Shown one piece after another: positions 44,925 through 56,836 of a stretch of 64,000 nt of DNA. Origin of the DNA: Choristoneura fumiferana (taxonomy: Eukaryota; Arthropoda; Insecta; Lepidoptera; Tortricidae); assembly GCF_025370935.1 (NCBI RefSeq), contig NC_133495.1:1915347-1979346 (forward strand). Direction: 5' to 3'. Both the position numbers and the translations under genes were made by a program. Position 1 is the stretch's first letter. Each line of letters starts with the position of its first letter. The notes beneath the pieces are model-generated. The model had not been told where the DNA came from. It worked only from the letters and a program-made list of their open reading frames with translations, and ran no database searches.

Positions 44925-45790
44925 GGTTGGTTTTCGATAAACTGTACATATTAATAATAGGGGTGAAATTTCAGCTAATTTTATCGGTGAAATTAGTTTT
45001 TTACAGATTTTAAAACTTTTCAGTAAGTAAAAGGTTGGGTAAGTACATCTAATTGAGACGGTTAACAAGGGTATAACTTTTGGTCTAATTATGCAAAAAT
45101 TTAAAAAAAAAATGCAGGTTAATCACAATAGACCAGTTATTGATTATCAATGGGTAACAATAAACAAAGAACGAAAAGAAATAAAGAAGAAGTATGTTTG
45201 TTGCAAAATGGCTACAAAAATTACGTTTTATTACAGAAAAACGCGTTTTTTTATCCTTATTATTATTCCTCACTTAGTTTTGATTTTAAAAACGCTTTCA
45301 AACTGTAATCGAACCTCAGAAAAACTTATTCTATACTTGAAAGGTTTAGGTAATTAACTAAATGTAAACAAAACAACGTCAATTGGTGTCTTAACTTAAA
45401 TATTGAAATTCTCCATTAAACTATCTAAACATTTACATTTCTGTATTGAAATAAACTAGTCTAGTTTGTATTACAATGATAGGTAAGTAAAATGTTTAAA
45501 ATCTTGAATGTACCCAAATCTGGCAGCTGAAGTTTGTTTACATTTAGTTAATTACCTAAATCTTTCAAGTACAAAAATTCTGCAAATAAGGCAGAATATG
45601 ACCCGAGCTTCGTAGCCCGTTGAATCATTCCTGGGTTGGTTTAATGTGTACGCAACCTTTTACTAAAAAGTTTAAAATTCTGTAAAAAAACAAAGGACTA
45701 GAAATTAAAACCAGTTTCACCGATAAAATCAGCCCTAAAAATATGTACAGTTTATCGAAAACCACTCTGTATTTTATGTAAGTATTACGT
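44925..45790. mobile_element. Foldback element with long inverted arms
   Basis: The left arm from about 44925 contains TGGTTTTCGATAAACTGTAC and ATTTTATCGGTGAAA. The right arm near 45700-45775 carries their inverse. A second inner inverted pair (AGGTAATTAACTAAATGTAA, near 45347 and 45537) shows nested symmetry. No transposase is inside; the 88-codon frame at 45091-45357 is lysine-rich and not recognisable. Confidence 0.65.
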
Positions 45791-46927
45791 GTGTTAAGTC
45801 ATTTTGCTGTTAAATATTTCTATATACTAATTAAGTACATATTTTTTTACTTAATCCTAAACGTACTCGTGACCACGGCCACTGCAATGTGGTCGAAACG
45901 ACGAGGTGAATATTTAATCTTTGGTGTCGTGATAAGTCTTGTCAGGGTAGAGCAGTGAGACCCTAGGGGTTCAATTTGAGTAAAACGAATTTAGGTTTTA
46001 GACGTTTATTTAGCCCCTAAGGCTCTTCTGACAGAATAGAAATAAAATAAAAAAACTCGAGGGTCGCGGATACGAAAGAGTTGAGTTGGAATGAGTTTCT
46101 TTTGGAGAGGCTTCCCTGGACTAGAGTCCGAAGCGCAGGTCGCCGGTGCTGGACAAAGGCTGGAGGCAGTAGGGGCTCCAGGGCCAGCAAGCAGCAGCAG
46201 TCCTTTCAATAGCGGAAGGACAGGGGCTTCGGTTCCAGGCAGCCGTGCAGGTGTTGGTGAAAAAACGGTGAGGAGTTCAGTCCCAGACCGTACTGTGCCG
46301 CCCAAATTTGGGCAGAGTTTCACTGAATTTAAATTAAAAATATGGATAATTAGTTTTGGAAGGCGTATTTGTTGTTTTCTGATTTTTGCAGAATGTCAAA
46401 ATCTGGCTGTGTACGTCTATTTAAGCAAAATTTTGACACAATAACAATATCAGCTGTTAAGAAAACAACCACCGTCCAAATTCAACAATTTTAGCTAGCT
46501 TACCCTCTTATTGATAAAAATACCAGAGACAATATGGAATTTGAATCTATGGTAGTTTGTATAAAATTGAAAGGAGAAAAATTTCAATTTGTACATTAAA
46601 AAAAAAACAGCTGCGCAATCGCATTTAATTAAATATAAGAAATAAAAATATTTTTAATAGGATGCGCTACTAACGCCATCTAGCGGCAAGAGCTAATAAC
46701 GTCTGCACCGTGACAGACAGTCTCACATAAAGTATTTAATTATGAGTTACCATAATATATAAAAAAAGGTTATTGAGGCTCTGCTGTTTTTAAAAATGCT
46801 CAACGCGGCGCCTTGACCAAAGAGGATACTGAATGTAGGCATAGATTAGATACACATATCTATCATACCTATTTTTTTGCAATATATGGTTTTGAGTGTA
46901 CTGTATATTTTAGTCTGCAGTACAAAT
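45791..46927. other. Mostly non-coding, with a GC-rich block
   Basis: At 46090-46290 GC rises and both strands are open (plus: 'GAPGPASSSSPF'; minus: 'LLLLAGPGAPTASS'). Composition, not homology, explains both frames, so neither is called a gene. GCCATCTAGCGGCA near 46673 is a dispersed repeat word. Confidence 0.35.
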
Positions 46928-49433
46928 CTATGTCGGCGCAAAAATGAGATGTTCTGGCACAATGAACCTGCATGAGCCAGTCTCATTAGGGTTAAGATGA
47001 TGTGCCTGCAAATGACAATTGAATCCAATATAATCAATTTGTTCTGATAGAAAATATATGGTTTCATTTGATGTCGACACAAAAATAAACTGTATTCTAA
47101 AAAACTGATAGCATGCCTCATCCGATGTGATTAAAATCATTCCAGGCACATATTTTATCCCATTAAAATAAACCCAGTTAAAAGACTTTGCTAAATTGAC
47201 ATCATCAGGAATGATAACGTCAACATTGGACACATGAGTATCAATATTGGATTCAGAATACAGTTCAAATTTCTGGGAGCCTAACTCTATTTTCACACCC
47301 TTTTCCTGTGTAAAGTCTGTGCGCAAAATACAACTGTTCTTTTATTAACAAAGTCAGGGGCAAGTTTTTCCTTGACGTTATAAGTGATGCTGTTTTTTTT
47401 AATTGTTTATGTTTAGCTTCGAATCGCATACACCATATTAGTCTCAACGGCCCTATCTGTTTTATGACATGCGGATAATGCAGCATAAAATGGTGTTTGG
47501 GTTTTAAAGTGTCATGAAACAGTTGGATGTAACTTTCGTGATGTTCGCTTATTAAGGATTCTAAATACAATAAAGTACTGATATCGATGTTTCTACAAAG
47601 AAGAATGTCAATTATTTCTAGAAGCGTTAGAAAAAATTGCCATACGTTATCTTCTTCAGGTATTAAATCTCCTATCAACAGGGGAAAGATATGTACAAAT
47701 GACATCATTTCAGACGCGGACATATTAAACTTTCTTTTAATTAAATGTTCCTGTTTTATCATTCCACATTTATCATTGAGCTCACTATAGGTGTAGTCAA
47801 ATAATCTTAATCTATTATTCAAATAGTTTAAATTGAATATAGCAATGTTTTCTGTAAAATACAAAATGATATGAGTCAAGTCATAATGACACACTCCTTC
47901 GAATATGTCATGCATTATATCAACACACAAATTATCAACAACATGAAAAGTGATAATATCATTCCACAGCTTCCACAGCAGCTAGAAATACTCTGTACAT
48001 CTGATGAATATTAGGTATCATCACGGCAGCTCTGTGTTGGTGCGCAGCATACGTAGTGTAGAGACATACGAAACCCATAGACCGGGTCGTCACCGGCAGC
48101 ATCTGAGGCAGCTGCCCTTCAAGCCTTTCAGCCGGTGTGAGTGTCGTATTAAAGGAGAACCGTCGTGTATCTCCAACTGGAACGGCACGTGCGATGTACG
48201 CTTCGATGGTTTCGCCAGGCTCTAAGTCCGGGCATTTCAAATCGCCCATGAGATTAGAAACCATGATAGAGCGTTTTCCAACGATCTTCGTTTCCAGTGC
48301 TCCTCCGACCATCTTTGGTGCAATCTTCTGTAGGTTACTCATAAATGGAGTAAGACCCATCATGTCCACTCCTAGGCTACGGTTGAGATCATAGTTCGCC
48401 GGTATGATATCATCCGGGTTTTCGAGAACATGGTCTGCTGACCATCTACACGCCGGGATGGGGTTGTTCTCATGAAATCTTCTCCGTATAAGCTCTGGAG
48501 TATCCCTGTCTGCTAATTCGACAACTGTCTCTCTTAATGTCGATAGCACTACGCTCTCTGGGCGTGGCTGCAAATTGCCTTCGTCGTCTCGGCGTTCAGC
48601 AGCGATTACAGGTAGATAAACAATATCTAGGACATCATTGACTATGCCAATTACGTCAATAGCCATTTTGATTGCCATTGGATAGATGTTATAGTGAGAA
48701 ATGTCTTCTAAGAAATCCGATCTTACCGTCTGATGACGATAGACTGAAGTTGGGTCACGCAACATGACACCGGATTCTTTCTGAACTCTTAGAACTTTAG
48801 CTTAAATACACAACGCTCATTTATTCCTGTCATTGTTTCATTTTCAACTGCGATATCAGTATTATAATTGTGCTGGTTTCGTAGCAAACTGTCATCTTGG
48901 TTGCATTGTGTTTGCATAATGTTTTTATGAGCCTTACATATTCGACAGTAATAGTTACTTGAACACGACTTGGCAAATCCAAGCACAGTATTTAGTCCCA
49001 AATTGACACCAATAACCATTCCTAGTATAAAATAAACTTTAAATTTACCTTCTGATGTTTCTAAATCTATTCCAATTTCTTCTAAATACTTTAACTCCTT
49101 AATAAGTTCGTAATGAGTTGCAGCATTCCCATGAACTTTACTGGATGATTTATGTAACATTGCAACAAATATATTATCCAATAGAGAGGCGTATTCCCCT
49201 GTTAAAGTAGGAAATTGATAATACGTGGCGGCTATTGAATGTATCCCTGCATGACTTCCCAGTGGGTTGTTACATTCGAAATCATCAAAATATAGGCAAT
49301 ATGGAATACATAAGCTATTATCGTCGTCTGCTTTTCCGGATACTTTTTGTTTCCAAACATTACCTTGGGTAAAATTTGATATAGAGTTAACGTCAAATGA
49401 ATCAGCCAAGCAATATTTAAAAAAGTTTGGCAA
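46928..49433 (-). pseudogene. Transposase-like gene split by a viral insert (possibly EnSpm/CACTA-like)
   Basis: Upstream part 49433-48790: 'LYFDDFECNNPLGSHAGIH', 'LGFAKSCSSNYYCRICKAH' (paired Cys). Downstream part from about 47960 in the same frame: 'DNLCVDIMHDIFEGVCHY', 'PKHHFMLHYPHVI', 'GPLRLIWCMRFEAKHKQLK'. A frameshift near 47300 leads to a tail 'VDVIIPDDVNLAKSF'. This layout is known from multicopy transposon-type genes of insects; 'MHDIFEG' recalls CACTA transposases, but I cannot place the superfamily firmly. An upstream extension before 49433 needs another shift (near 49435). A 268-codon foreign ORF interrupts it at 47962-48790. Confidence 0.5.
47959..48795 (-). CDS. Virus-like ORF, 268 codons, inserted in the transposase-like gene
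   Basis: The frame runs without a stop from an ATG at 48765 (open back to about 48800) to a TGA at 47959-47961. That stop lies at the junction with the host frame and is probably supplied by it. Residues 77-219 match the fragment in the LTR chimera at 20519-20935, so the two are copies of one gene family. There are no reverse transcriptase, integrase, zinc-finger or transposase motifs. Features are an acidic-basic N-terminal half and the segments 'NPDDIIPANYD' and 'KMVGGALETK'. I infer an RNA-virus structural gene, most economically the coat gene of a partiti-like virus, given the polymerase insert at 33 kb; homology to a known coat protein is not demonstrated. Both ends look truncated. Confidence 0.55.
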   Translation of the reverse strand, partial: VLRVQKESGVMLRDPTSVYRHQTVRSDFLEDISHYNIYPMAIKMAIDVIGIVNDVLDIVYLPVIAAERRDDEGNLQPRPESVVLSTLRETVVELADRDTPELIRRRFHENNPIPACRWSADHVLENPDDIIPANYDLNRSLGVDMMGLTPFMSNLQKIAPKMVGGALETKIVGKRSIMVSNLMGDLKCPDLEPGETIEAYIARAVPVGDTRRFSFNTTLTPAERLEGQLPQMLPVTTRSMGFVCLYTTYAAHQHRAAVMIPNIHQMYRVFLAAVEAVE

Positions 49434-49807
49434 TTCAAAAATTTTGGAATATTTCTCTTACCGTAGAATTTCCTGTACTTACAGTGACACTTTCATTTAC
49501 AGGGTGCAATCTTTTACATGATCCAAAAGTAGTGTTTCTAGTTTCGCTGATCCTGGACAATATAATGCATTAACACAATTGATTATTAAGTCTTATTTAA
49601 TTATTCACATTTTTCTAATAAAAAAATAAATGCACAGGCATAAAGTATGGACACCCTACATTCAATATGACACTTCATGAGTTTTATCAATTATCAATTG
49701 ATCACTTTAATTGGCATCTAGTGGATAGTTTGTGATAGCGAAATAAGATAAGATAGTAAATACACGTCTTGGATATCAAGTTTTATTACAAATCAAATAA
49801 AAGCATT

Positions 49808-50395
49808 TTAAACGTATTTCAATAGGTGTTCGAAGTGACCGCCGTGCTCCTGCAGGCACAACTCCGCACGCCGTCTTAAATTGTCTCTGAGTTTGCGAAG
49901 TACATACTCTTTGCCTTTTACGACATCAAACGCCTGTTCAATTTTTTGACGAAGTTCTTCGACCGTATGAGATTCACGTTCGTAAACAATCCTTTTTAAC
50001 TCACCCCATAAAAAGAAGTCTAGCGGGGTGAGATCAGGACTACGAGGAGGCCAAGCGACTGGACCGTTGCGTCCAATCCACCGCTGGGGAAATTCTTGGT
50101 CCAAATATTCTCGAACCCGCCGTGAAAAGTGAGCAGGAGCCCCGTCTTGTTGAAAGTACAAGTTCACCAGACTTTCAGCAGGAACATCAAGCATACCAAG
50201 ATTAGGTAATACGTTTCTCAGTAGGTCCTCATATTTAGGTCCATTCAGTGTCCCTTCAATAAAATATGGCCCTATTATGCAATTGTTAAGGATGCCCATA
50301 CATTAATCGAAAACCGATGTTGAAAGGTATCTCTGCGTATAACATGTGGGTTGCACAGTGTGGGATTTGTCCTCAGTTTTGTGCACCTTCGTTTT
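49808..50395 (-). pseudogene. Tc1/mariner-superfamily transposase, C-terminal half
   Basis: The 163-codon frame (50299-49808) contains 'YFQQDGAPAHFSRRVREYL' with the second catalytic Asp and 'WPPRSPDLTPLDFFLWGEL' with the third region, then a normal C-terminal tail ('HTVEELRQKIEQAF'). Upstream of 50299 another frame continues the same protein ('NPHVIRRDTFQHRFSINVW'), so a frameshift lies at about 50299. The N-terminal DNA-binding half is missing. A possible terminal repeat TAAAGTATGGACACCC lies near 49640, without a matching partner. Confidence 0.8.
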
Positions 50396-50799
50396 ATAAT
50401 TTTATGAATAGCTTTACATTATTTGAAAGCCAATAATCAAACTCCCACTTGCCAATCTTCTTTATTTTCGAGATATATTTTAAAGAGGCGGTCAATGACC
50501 TTTAGAAATTGTATATATATGATTATTTCCGAAGTAGTAGCAGTAGTAGTCTCATGTTTTTTTATTAGCTTTTAAGCATTGTTTTCTCTTATTTGGGCAA
50601 ATTTCGGCTTTGTACTGTTGGTAAATAGGATGCTAAAAATAATTTTTTTTTTTCACAAAATATTTATAAAGAAAAGGTTTGCAATATTAGCGTTTTTAAA
50701 TATGTTAATTCGATTAATAGCAATCAGGTTTATAATGACTCAAATTTCAACAATTTAATCTTAAGGGAGTGTGGATTTATGGCATTTCTAAGTTTTTTT

Positions 50800-50979
50800 T
50801 CAGATTTCTATGGAAATAGGGTTGTCAACAAAACTATTATTCTGAAACCAAAGACCGCTGCTAAAAAACTTGGAATTATTTATAGGTGCAAACGGTACTT
50901 CTCAGAACAGTTGCTTAAATTATATACGGCTCAAATCGATCGTGTACGTATAGTATTGTTGTCACCTTTGAATGGCTAA
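50800..50979 (+). pseudogene. LINE reverse transcriptase fragment
   Basis: The frame reads 'KTAAKKLGIIYRCKRYFSEQ' followed by 'LLKLYTAQIDRVRI', the thumb region of Jockey-like LINE reverse transcriptases (family form AKKLG.L.R.+.YF...Q...LYKAQ.RP). It is only about 50 codons, with no continuation seen either side. The rest of 50396-51159 shows no gene. Confidence 0.6.
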
Positions 50980-51159
50980 ATTATGTATCAAATGGATTAA
51001 ACCGTACGAACAACACTTTCCACTTTAATTAACATGTATACATGTAACTTTTACTAGGAGTACCATATACTGTCACTCTTCTTCATCGGAACGAATGAGT
51101 ATTTCGTCGCTGCAGAGAGTTATATTTTCGTCATTCTCAGTGACTAACATAGTAGTCAC

Positions 51160-51735
51160 TGTTCGGTTGGCTTTAGCAGCGATAGAACTTTTGGAGGAAA
51201 TGGTATACGTTTTCGTTTATCTATTCGGCCATTTAGAGATAAGTCAGATATATAGGGATCTGATGGATTCGAGAGCACGATGAAAAAGGTCAAGAATGTA
51301 GAGTCACGACTTACTTTTCTTGTATGATGCTCTCGATCGTATCTCCAGAATTTATTCCGTGATTCACCTGCCTGCTCGGACAGCATTCCTATTGGCAAAG
51401 GACTTGCTTCGATGATTTGCCAACATGTGTCAGTATTTTATGCATTGTGACTGACATATAAAACCAACTGTATTTTTTTACATATTTTTCAGCCACAGAT
51501 GCACAGAGTACACGAAATTTTCACTATCTATTGGCAAACCACTCGAAAGCGCAACCAGTATTGTGTGAAAGTCGTACTAGCCATTCGTCTATGCCTAAAA
51601 TGTTAGCAAAGGTTTTTCGATTTTCATCTGCGAATGCTGTCGAGCAGTGTTTCCGTCGTTGCTTGTCCCTGAATTTGGTCGAACTACATCTACTAGGAGA
51701 GATAGTTTAGCCCGGATTTCTAATTGTATCTTTCA
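51160..51735 (-). pseudogene. Relic of a transposon-type gene ('DGNTAR..' family)
   Basis: Minus-strand frames in order: 'SGTSNDGNTARQHS' near 51675, 'ILGIDEWLVRLSHNTG' near 51590, 'KKIQLVLYVSHNA' / 'YSWFYMSVTMHKIL' near 51465, and 'PIGMLSEQAGESRNKFWRY' with 'REHHTRKVSRDS' near 51340, then 'LSNPSDPYISDL'. This order is that of a multicopy, uncharacterised gene of arthropods and hydrozoans that behaves like a transposon. Frames are broken several times. Confidence 0.5.
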
Positions 51736-52269
51736 CTGGAGATACAGCACAAGAATGCTGACGTAACCGTTCTGCTGCATAGGAAATGATTTTATTTATT
51801 TTTTAAACCATACCATACGGTGCTACAGGGACAAGGTGGCAACCCTAACCGAAAAATTAAAAAATCTATATCTCTTAACTCCTGCACTATTTCATCCAAT
51901 TTTTTTTTTTGTACTAGTTCTAATTAGAAACAAGTGTTTTGTTAAAAAACAACGCTAATTGCTTGTGATATCGAAAAATAAATATTTTAAATATTAAAAA
52001 AAAATTGATATTCTGTAGGTAGAATTTGTTAACTTTATATCTTATTAATTGGTATTGGTAGTTAAAAGTTATTGAAAATGAATATTCCCTTTGCATTGAA
52101 AAACAGGGGCATATTCAATAGGAAATGTGTTTTTTCAGGTTTCTATGGAGTTTTCTCGATTTTATTTTATCTTCAAAACTATACAGGTAAACCGTCAGTA
52201 TTTGACTGAAGGCTATAACTTGACGAGACGCATACATTGGAAAATAAACGGTGGTGATCGAATTTGAGG
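51736..52269. other. Non-coding stretch
   Basis: No supported gene. The area is AT-rich with poly(A)/poly(T) runs. Confidence 0.35.
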
Positions 52270-53025
52270 ACAAATCCACTGTGCGCTGGCATTAGAAAAT
52301 GGTAGTAAAAGTAAAAGCATTATATTTTCTTTAAATTTGGGAATAGAAGCTCTCCTGCTGAATTTTCATTTGTAATATTTTCCTCCAGTTATTCATCTAT
52401 ATTATGATCTGGAGACACATTAATTGTCCAGGTCCAAAAACACATGTTTTTTCCATTCTTTATTCAACTCCTCGATGTCAACCTCATTTTTTATATTTGG
52501 AAACCTGTTTAAGATGTTGGAATTGGAAAGGTCTCTTTGTTCATACTTTTGCGCCTTTTTTGGATCTGTGATTCTATTAATTAAAAAATTGGGTCCGAGA
52601 AATCGAACGTTTTTTTATTTGTTTGATAGTTTCGATATAAAAAGACAAACACGTTTTTCTAAACTCGTTAATTTGCACATTAGGTTCCACGATTTCCTTC
52701 TCTAACTCGTTTAAAGATTCCTGGGCCGCCACTCCAAGGTAAATTTTTTCCAGAGGTGCAAATAATCGTGGATTCGCATATTCGATGGCATAAGAGTCTG
52801 TGCTTTTGCAATGATTGATTAGCATATAATTACTAGTTATTGTTTAATTAATCTATAAACTTCTGGCTTTACTTCATGAAGTAAAGGTTTTTGTGATTGA
52901 AATAATGTATTAAAATCATTGAAGGACACCAGAACGTAGGACATAAATTCAAGATATATTTTAGTGAAATTTATTATTTAGCGTTGTTAGAATTTTCTTC
53001 AGTAATTCTGCTAGGGTCTTCAAAA
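52270..53025 (-). pseudogene. hAT transposase relic, C-terminal part
   Basis: Minus-strand frames read 'SFNDFNTLFQSQKPLLHEV' near 52900, 'EYANPRLFAPLEKIYLGV' in the open frame 52825-52577, 'FYIETIKQIKKR', and near 52310 'IMLLLLPFSNASAQW', which is the hAT dimerisation motif (family form LPFSNA.AERIFS). Stops and frameshifts are frequent. It abuts the assembly gap. Confidence 0.65.
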
Positions 53026-53125
53026 NNNNNNNNNNNNNNNNNNNNNNNNNNNNNNNNNNNNNNNNNNNNNNNNNNNNNNNNNNNNNNNNNNNNNNNNNNN
53101 NNNNNNNNNNNNNNNNNNNNNNNNN
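53026..53125. other. Assembly gap of 100 N
   Basis: A run of exactly 100 N, the conventional size for a gap of unknown length. It separates the hAT relic from the LINE, so their adjacency is not proven. Confidence 0.99.
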
Positions 53126-55360
53126 TGCTTATACAAAATTTGAAAGTATCTTTGGGTCTGCCCCCAAGATACTCCCGCTAGACACCTCATAATATTTAGC
53201 CCTTTTGTGGAGTTTTGAGATATATATTTAATATGTTTTTCAAAAGTTAAGTTATTCTCAATAACTATGCCTAAAAATTTATGATGGTTAACTTGGGAAA
53301 TTACTTCATTATTGAATATAATATTATTAGAAGGAGAGTCCTTACTAAAAATCATAGAACTGCTTTTAGTTGGATTAATTTGTAGGTGTAATCTGTTATG
53401 GTAAAATAAATGTAGTTCCTTAAGAGCATAGTTAATTTTATGGATGGCTATGTCTACATCATTATTGGACACTATATAGTACAAGGTCATCAGCAAACTG
53501 TAAAATATTTACAAAATCTGTATTTACATATTTACAAATCTCACTAGTATACAAATTATATAGCAAAGGTGACAGAATTGCACCTTGCATAGTGCCTTAG
53601 ACACAGATCTTGGGCATGTATTATTTATTATGTTTCACATATAATGTTCGGTTAACTAGAAATTCATGCACCCACTTGGCAACTAACCCCGGTATTCCCA
53701 AGTTAGTTAACACCTTAACTAATATTCCAGGATGAACATTATCAAATGCTCCTTTGACATCCAAAAAAACACATGCAACACTAACATTACTATTTTTGCA
53801 TATTTCAGATCTGTTATAAGGGATAAGAAGCTGTCTGCGCAGCTCCTACCTCGTCTGAATCCATATTGCACATGCGGAATAATGCTATTTGATTCAACAA
53901 ACCAGTCGAGGCGACATTTTACCATATTTTCAAAACTTTACCAATGCATGATGACAAGGAAATAGGCCGATATGAATCAGCACAATCTGGGGACTTTATC
54001 TGGTTTGAGAACTGGAATCACGCACTGGGTTTCCACGGCTGAGGAATTATTTGTTTTGACCATAGTGCATTGAATATATCTAATAAAATATCTTGTACAG
54101 TTGAATCCAAGCTTTTAATTAGTATGTAGGGAAATCGTCTAAACCAGGGCTTGTATTTTTACGAGATTGAAGGCTTAGTAAAAATTCATTTCTTGAGAAA
54201 GGTTCTAACAGAAACTTGGATTTCTCATTATTATTATTAAGATTAAAGTATACATCTAGATTGTCGAAACTAACTGTGCTGTCTTCTGACAACTTATCTA
54301 AAAAGGATGCGATAAACTCATCGTTGTATGATTTGTTTTTACTTTTATTCATACCTTTAAACATTTAATGTAATTCCAAATAACGCTTATTGGTGTAGTT
54401 CTATTAAAATTGTCGCAAAGTCTTTGCCAGCCATTCTTTTTTTCCTCAGCAATAGTCCTTTTTTTAATAGCATCAATTTTTTTGTAATGTATGTAATTTT
54501 CATAGTAGGAGTAGCTCTGTAGCACTTTAAAGCCTCATAAGAGTTGACAACACTCTGTTCACATTTATCATTCCACCAGGGTGCCGGAGGTTTACTTCGA
54601 AAGTTGAAGTTTTAGTAAATTTAGGTATGCATTCTTGCTTAAGTGTGTTGAGCCGAATACAAAACTGATTATATGATTCCAAAGGGTTCTCATTGTCCAC
54701 AGTCAAATCGTTAAACATATCGATTGATAATTTTTTAAACTTTTCCCAGTCTGCCTTGTTATACAAAAACTTGTCAACAGGAGGGTTTATTTGATATCTG
54801 TCTATTGAGAGTGTTATGTCTGTTATAGTTGGGAAATGATAACTTCCCATGTTGTCATCATGTACTGACCACTCACAAAGAGGGGCAATACAAGGACTGA
54901 TTAGACTAACGTCTATAGCAGAAGGATTGCGATTAGGATAATTAAGAGTTGTAAAGCTGCCATCATTTAATATACATAAATTACACTCGTCAATCATGTC
55001 GAACAATTGTTGGCCACGACCCTTAGTGGAAACGCAGCCGAAAGCTATGTGGTGAGCATTAAAGTCTCCTGCTACAAAAATGGGTTTAGGTAGGTCATTA
55101 TTAATTCCGTAAATTATTAATACGCATAAGGCCTCCAGTTGGGGGACAATAGACACATAATATTGACATATTACCACTTTCAACAGACAGCGATAAAGCA
55201 ATTGCTTGAATGTCCTCATAAAAATCAGTTTGTAATAATTTACACTTAAAAAATGATTTTATCAGGATGGCTACACCTCCATGTTCATTTTTCGCATTTT
55301 TATAATATATTGTAACCAGGAATGTTAAAAGTTTGATTTTCTTTAAGCCATGTTTCATTC
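53126..55360 (-). pseudogene. LINE ORF2 (endonuclease and reverse transcriptase)
   Basis: The endonuclease part reads 'NEHGGVAILIKSF', 'VYCPPTGGL' (shift near 55110), 'PIFVAGDFNAHHIAFG' and 'NRNPSAIDVSLIS'. The reverse transcriptase part reads 'SRKNTSPGLDDFP' near 54140, 'QYGFRRGRSCADSF' near 53860, and a 'QFADDLVLYSV' box at about 53500-53468. The 'FADD' catalytic pair is intact, but at least five frameshifts or stops break the ORF. It runs into the gap just after the 'LGIVIENNLTFEKHI' thumb region. Confidence 0.8.
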
Positions 55361-55450
55361 AGTAGGCAGATATCTATATTATTTTCTTTTAAAAACTTAA
55401 TATTAAAGGTTTTTTGTTTTTAACACTTTGAATATTATGAAGAGCGATTC

Positions 55451-56554
55451 TTAACTGTGAATTATGAGAACTAGAATCCATTTAAGATAAATTTTTAAAA
55501 AGCATCTCTTTAATTGTTGTTGTAGTAACGGAGTGTCATCAGCATTATTAGCCAATTGGATTAATGTACGAACAATAGCCATAGTCAGATCATTATTACC
55601 TAATAGCTGAGTTTTAACATCAGCAACAGAAGTGACTTTCGTTTGGTTCTGTGTCTTATTTACAGTGGTATATAAAGGCTTATTTACATCCGAATTTACA
55701 TTTTGTACAGTTTGCTGAGTAGTTTTTAACGGGGGAAAGTCCACAGCGTTTTTGGTATTTACAATAGAAGAGTAAGTAATTTTACTCTTTTTCTCCATCA
55801 TTTTTTGCATTTTTATTGGACAAGTCCTTGAAATAGCCATATGTGGCCCGCTGCAATTTACGCAAGAAAGCTCGTTTGGTTTATCGCATTCTTTATAGTG
55901 GTGATCACCAGCACAACAACTGCAGCGCTGTTTGCCGCTGCAGATCTTGGCCGAGTGATTAAACTTAAAACATCTGTAACATTGCTGCAGAGGAGGAATA
56001 TAATCGAATACCCTGTACGAGAACAGGTCATATTGAACATTGTCAGGCAATGAATTTGACAGAAACGTAATGCTCACAGTTTGCAAAGGCACTCGTTCTT
56101 GACCTACCTTTTTCGAAAACGTCTGACTGAAATTATTTCATATATCGACGACAGCTTGGAGTACAAGTCCTTGTTAGAAATGTTCACTGGAACAAATCGA
56201 ATAATTCCTGTTTTTTCAATATGAGCTGCGGGGATGAAAGCTCGCATGCCATTTTTTCCAGAAAAGCCGTGTTGTTAATAAAGTTGTTGGCCGTGTTAAA
56301 TTGTTTAAATACCACCACAATCTTACTAGCATTTATTCTGCGAATAGCCACTACACCTTTGATTCCATTTAGAATATGTGGTTCAAATAAATTGGGCTTT
56401 TGTTTCCTAGTCTTTCGTTCGTACTAGATTCGACGAATACTTTAAATTCCGTGGAAGCCGAGTTTTCCGGATAGAGTCTCTTATAATCAGGTTTGTGATA
56501 AGGTAAGTAAAGATTGTCCTCACCGCCTCCACCACTTTTCTTTTCACTGTCCAT
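55451..56554 (-). pseudogene. LINE ORF1 (zinc-knuckle protein)
   Basis: It begins at an ATG at 56554 ('MDSEKKSGGGGEDNLYLPYH'), shifts frame near 56370 and is broken again near 56120. The long open part from 56092 has a series of Cys/His knuckles: 'CYRCFKFNHSAKIC', 'CSCCAGDHHYKEC' and 'CVNCSGPHMAISRTC', the typical trio of Jockey-clade ORF1 proteins, which bind the element's RNA. After the knuckles comes a Gln/Thr-rich tail. Confidence 0.8.
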
Positions 56555-56836
56555 TGTCCTGCTCCGTTTTGTGCCGGGGGCGAGGGATCGCCACCCCCGC
56601 CCTCGTTACCACCATTTTTGAAAAACACTCCACAATATTAGATATTTACAGACAAATAAAAACACTAAAACACAAATATATACAATATTATGAATTTTCT
56701 TTTCAAAAAGTCAAGTTTGACGCCCTTTCGTTTCAAATTCCCGCAAAGAATCTCGAAAGAATGAGTTTAACTTAACCAGTGTTGCCAACGACTCGGAACC
56801 TAATAGCGCCATTTTTCACAGCTTGATTGAGTTGAG

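Larger units (their letters stand above)
53126..56755 (-). mobile_element. Jockey-type LINE, nearly full length but decayed
   Basis: ORF1 with zinc knuckles (about 56554-55451) and ORF2 with endonuclease and reverse transcriptase (about 55360-53126) lie in normal order on the minus strand. The 3' end is lost in the assembly gap. The 5' side ends at about 56755, directly before GAAAGAATGAG, the word that serves as target duplication in the other duplicated block. Confidence 0.75.

Noticed and set aside
46006..46444. GC-rich ORFs on both strands
   Set aside because: Both strands are equally open because of composition; neither shows a domain, signal or splice context.
48004..48394. Plus-strand ORFs over the virus-like gene
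   Set aside because: Antisense shadows of the 268-codon minus-strand frame that is homologous to the 20-kb fragment.
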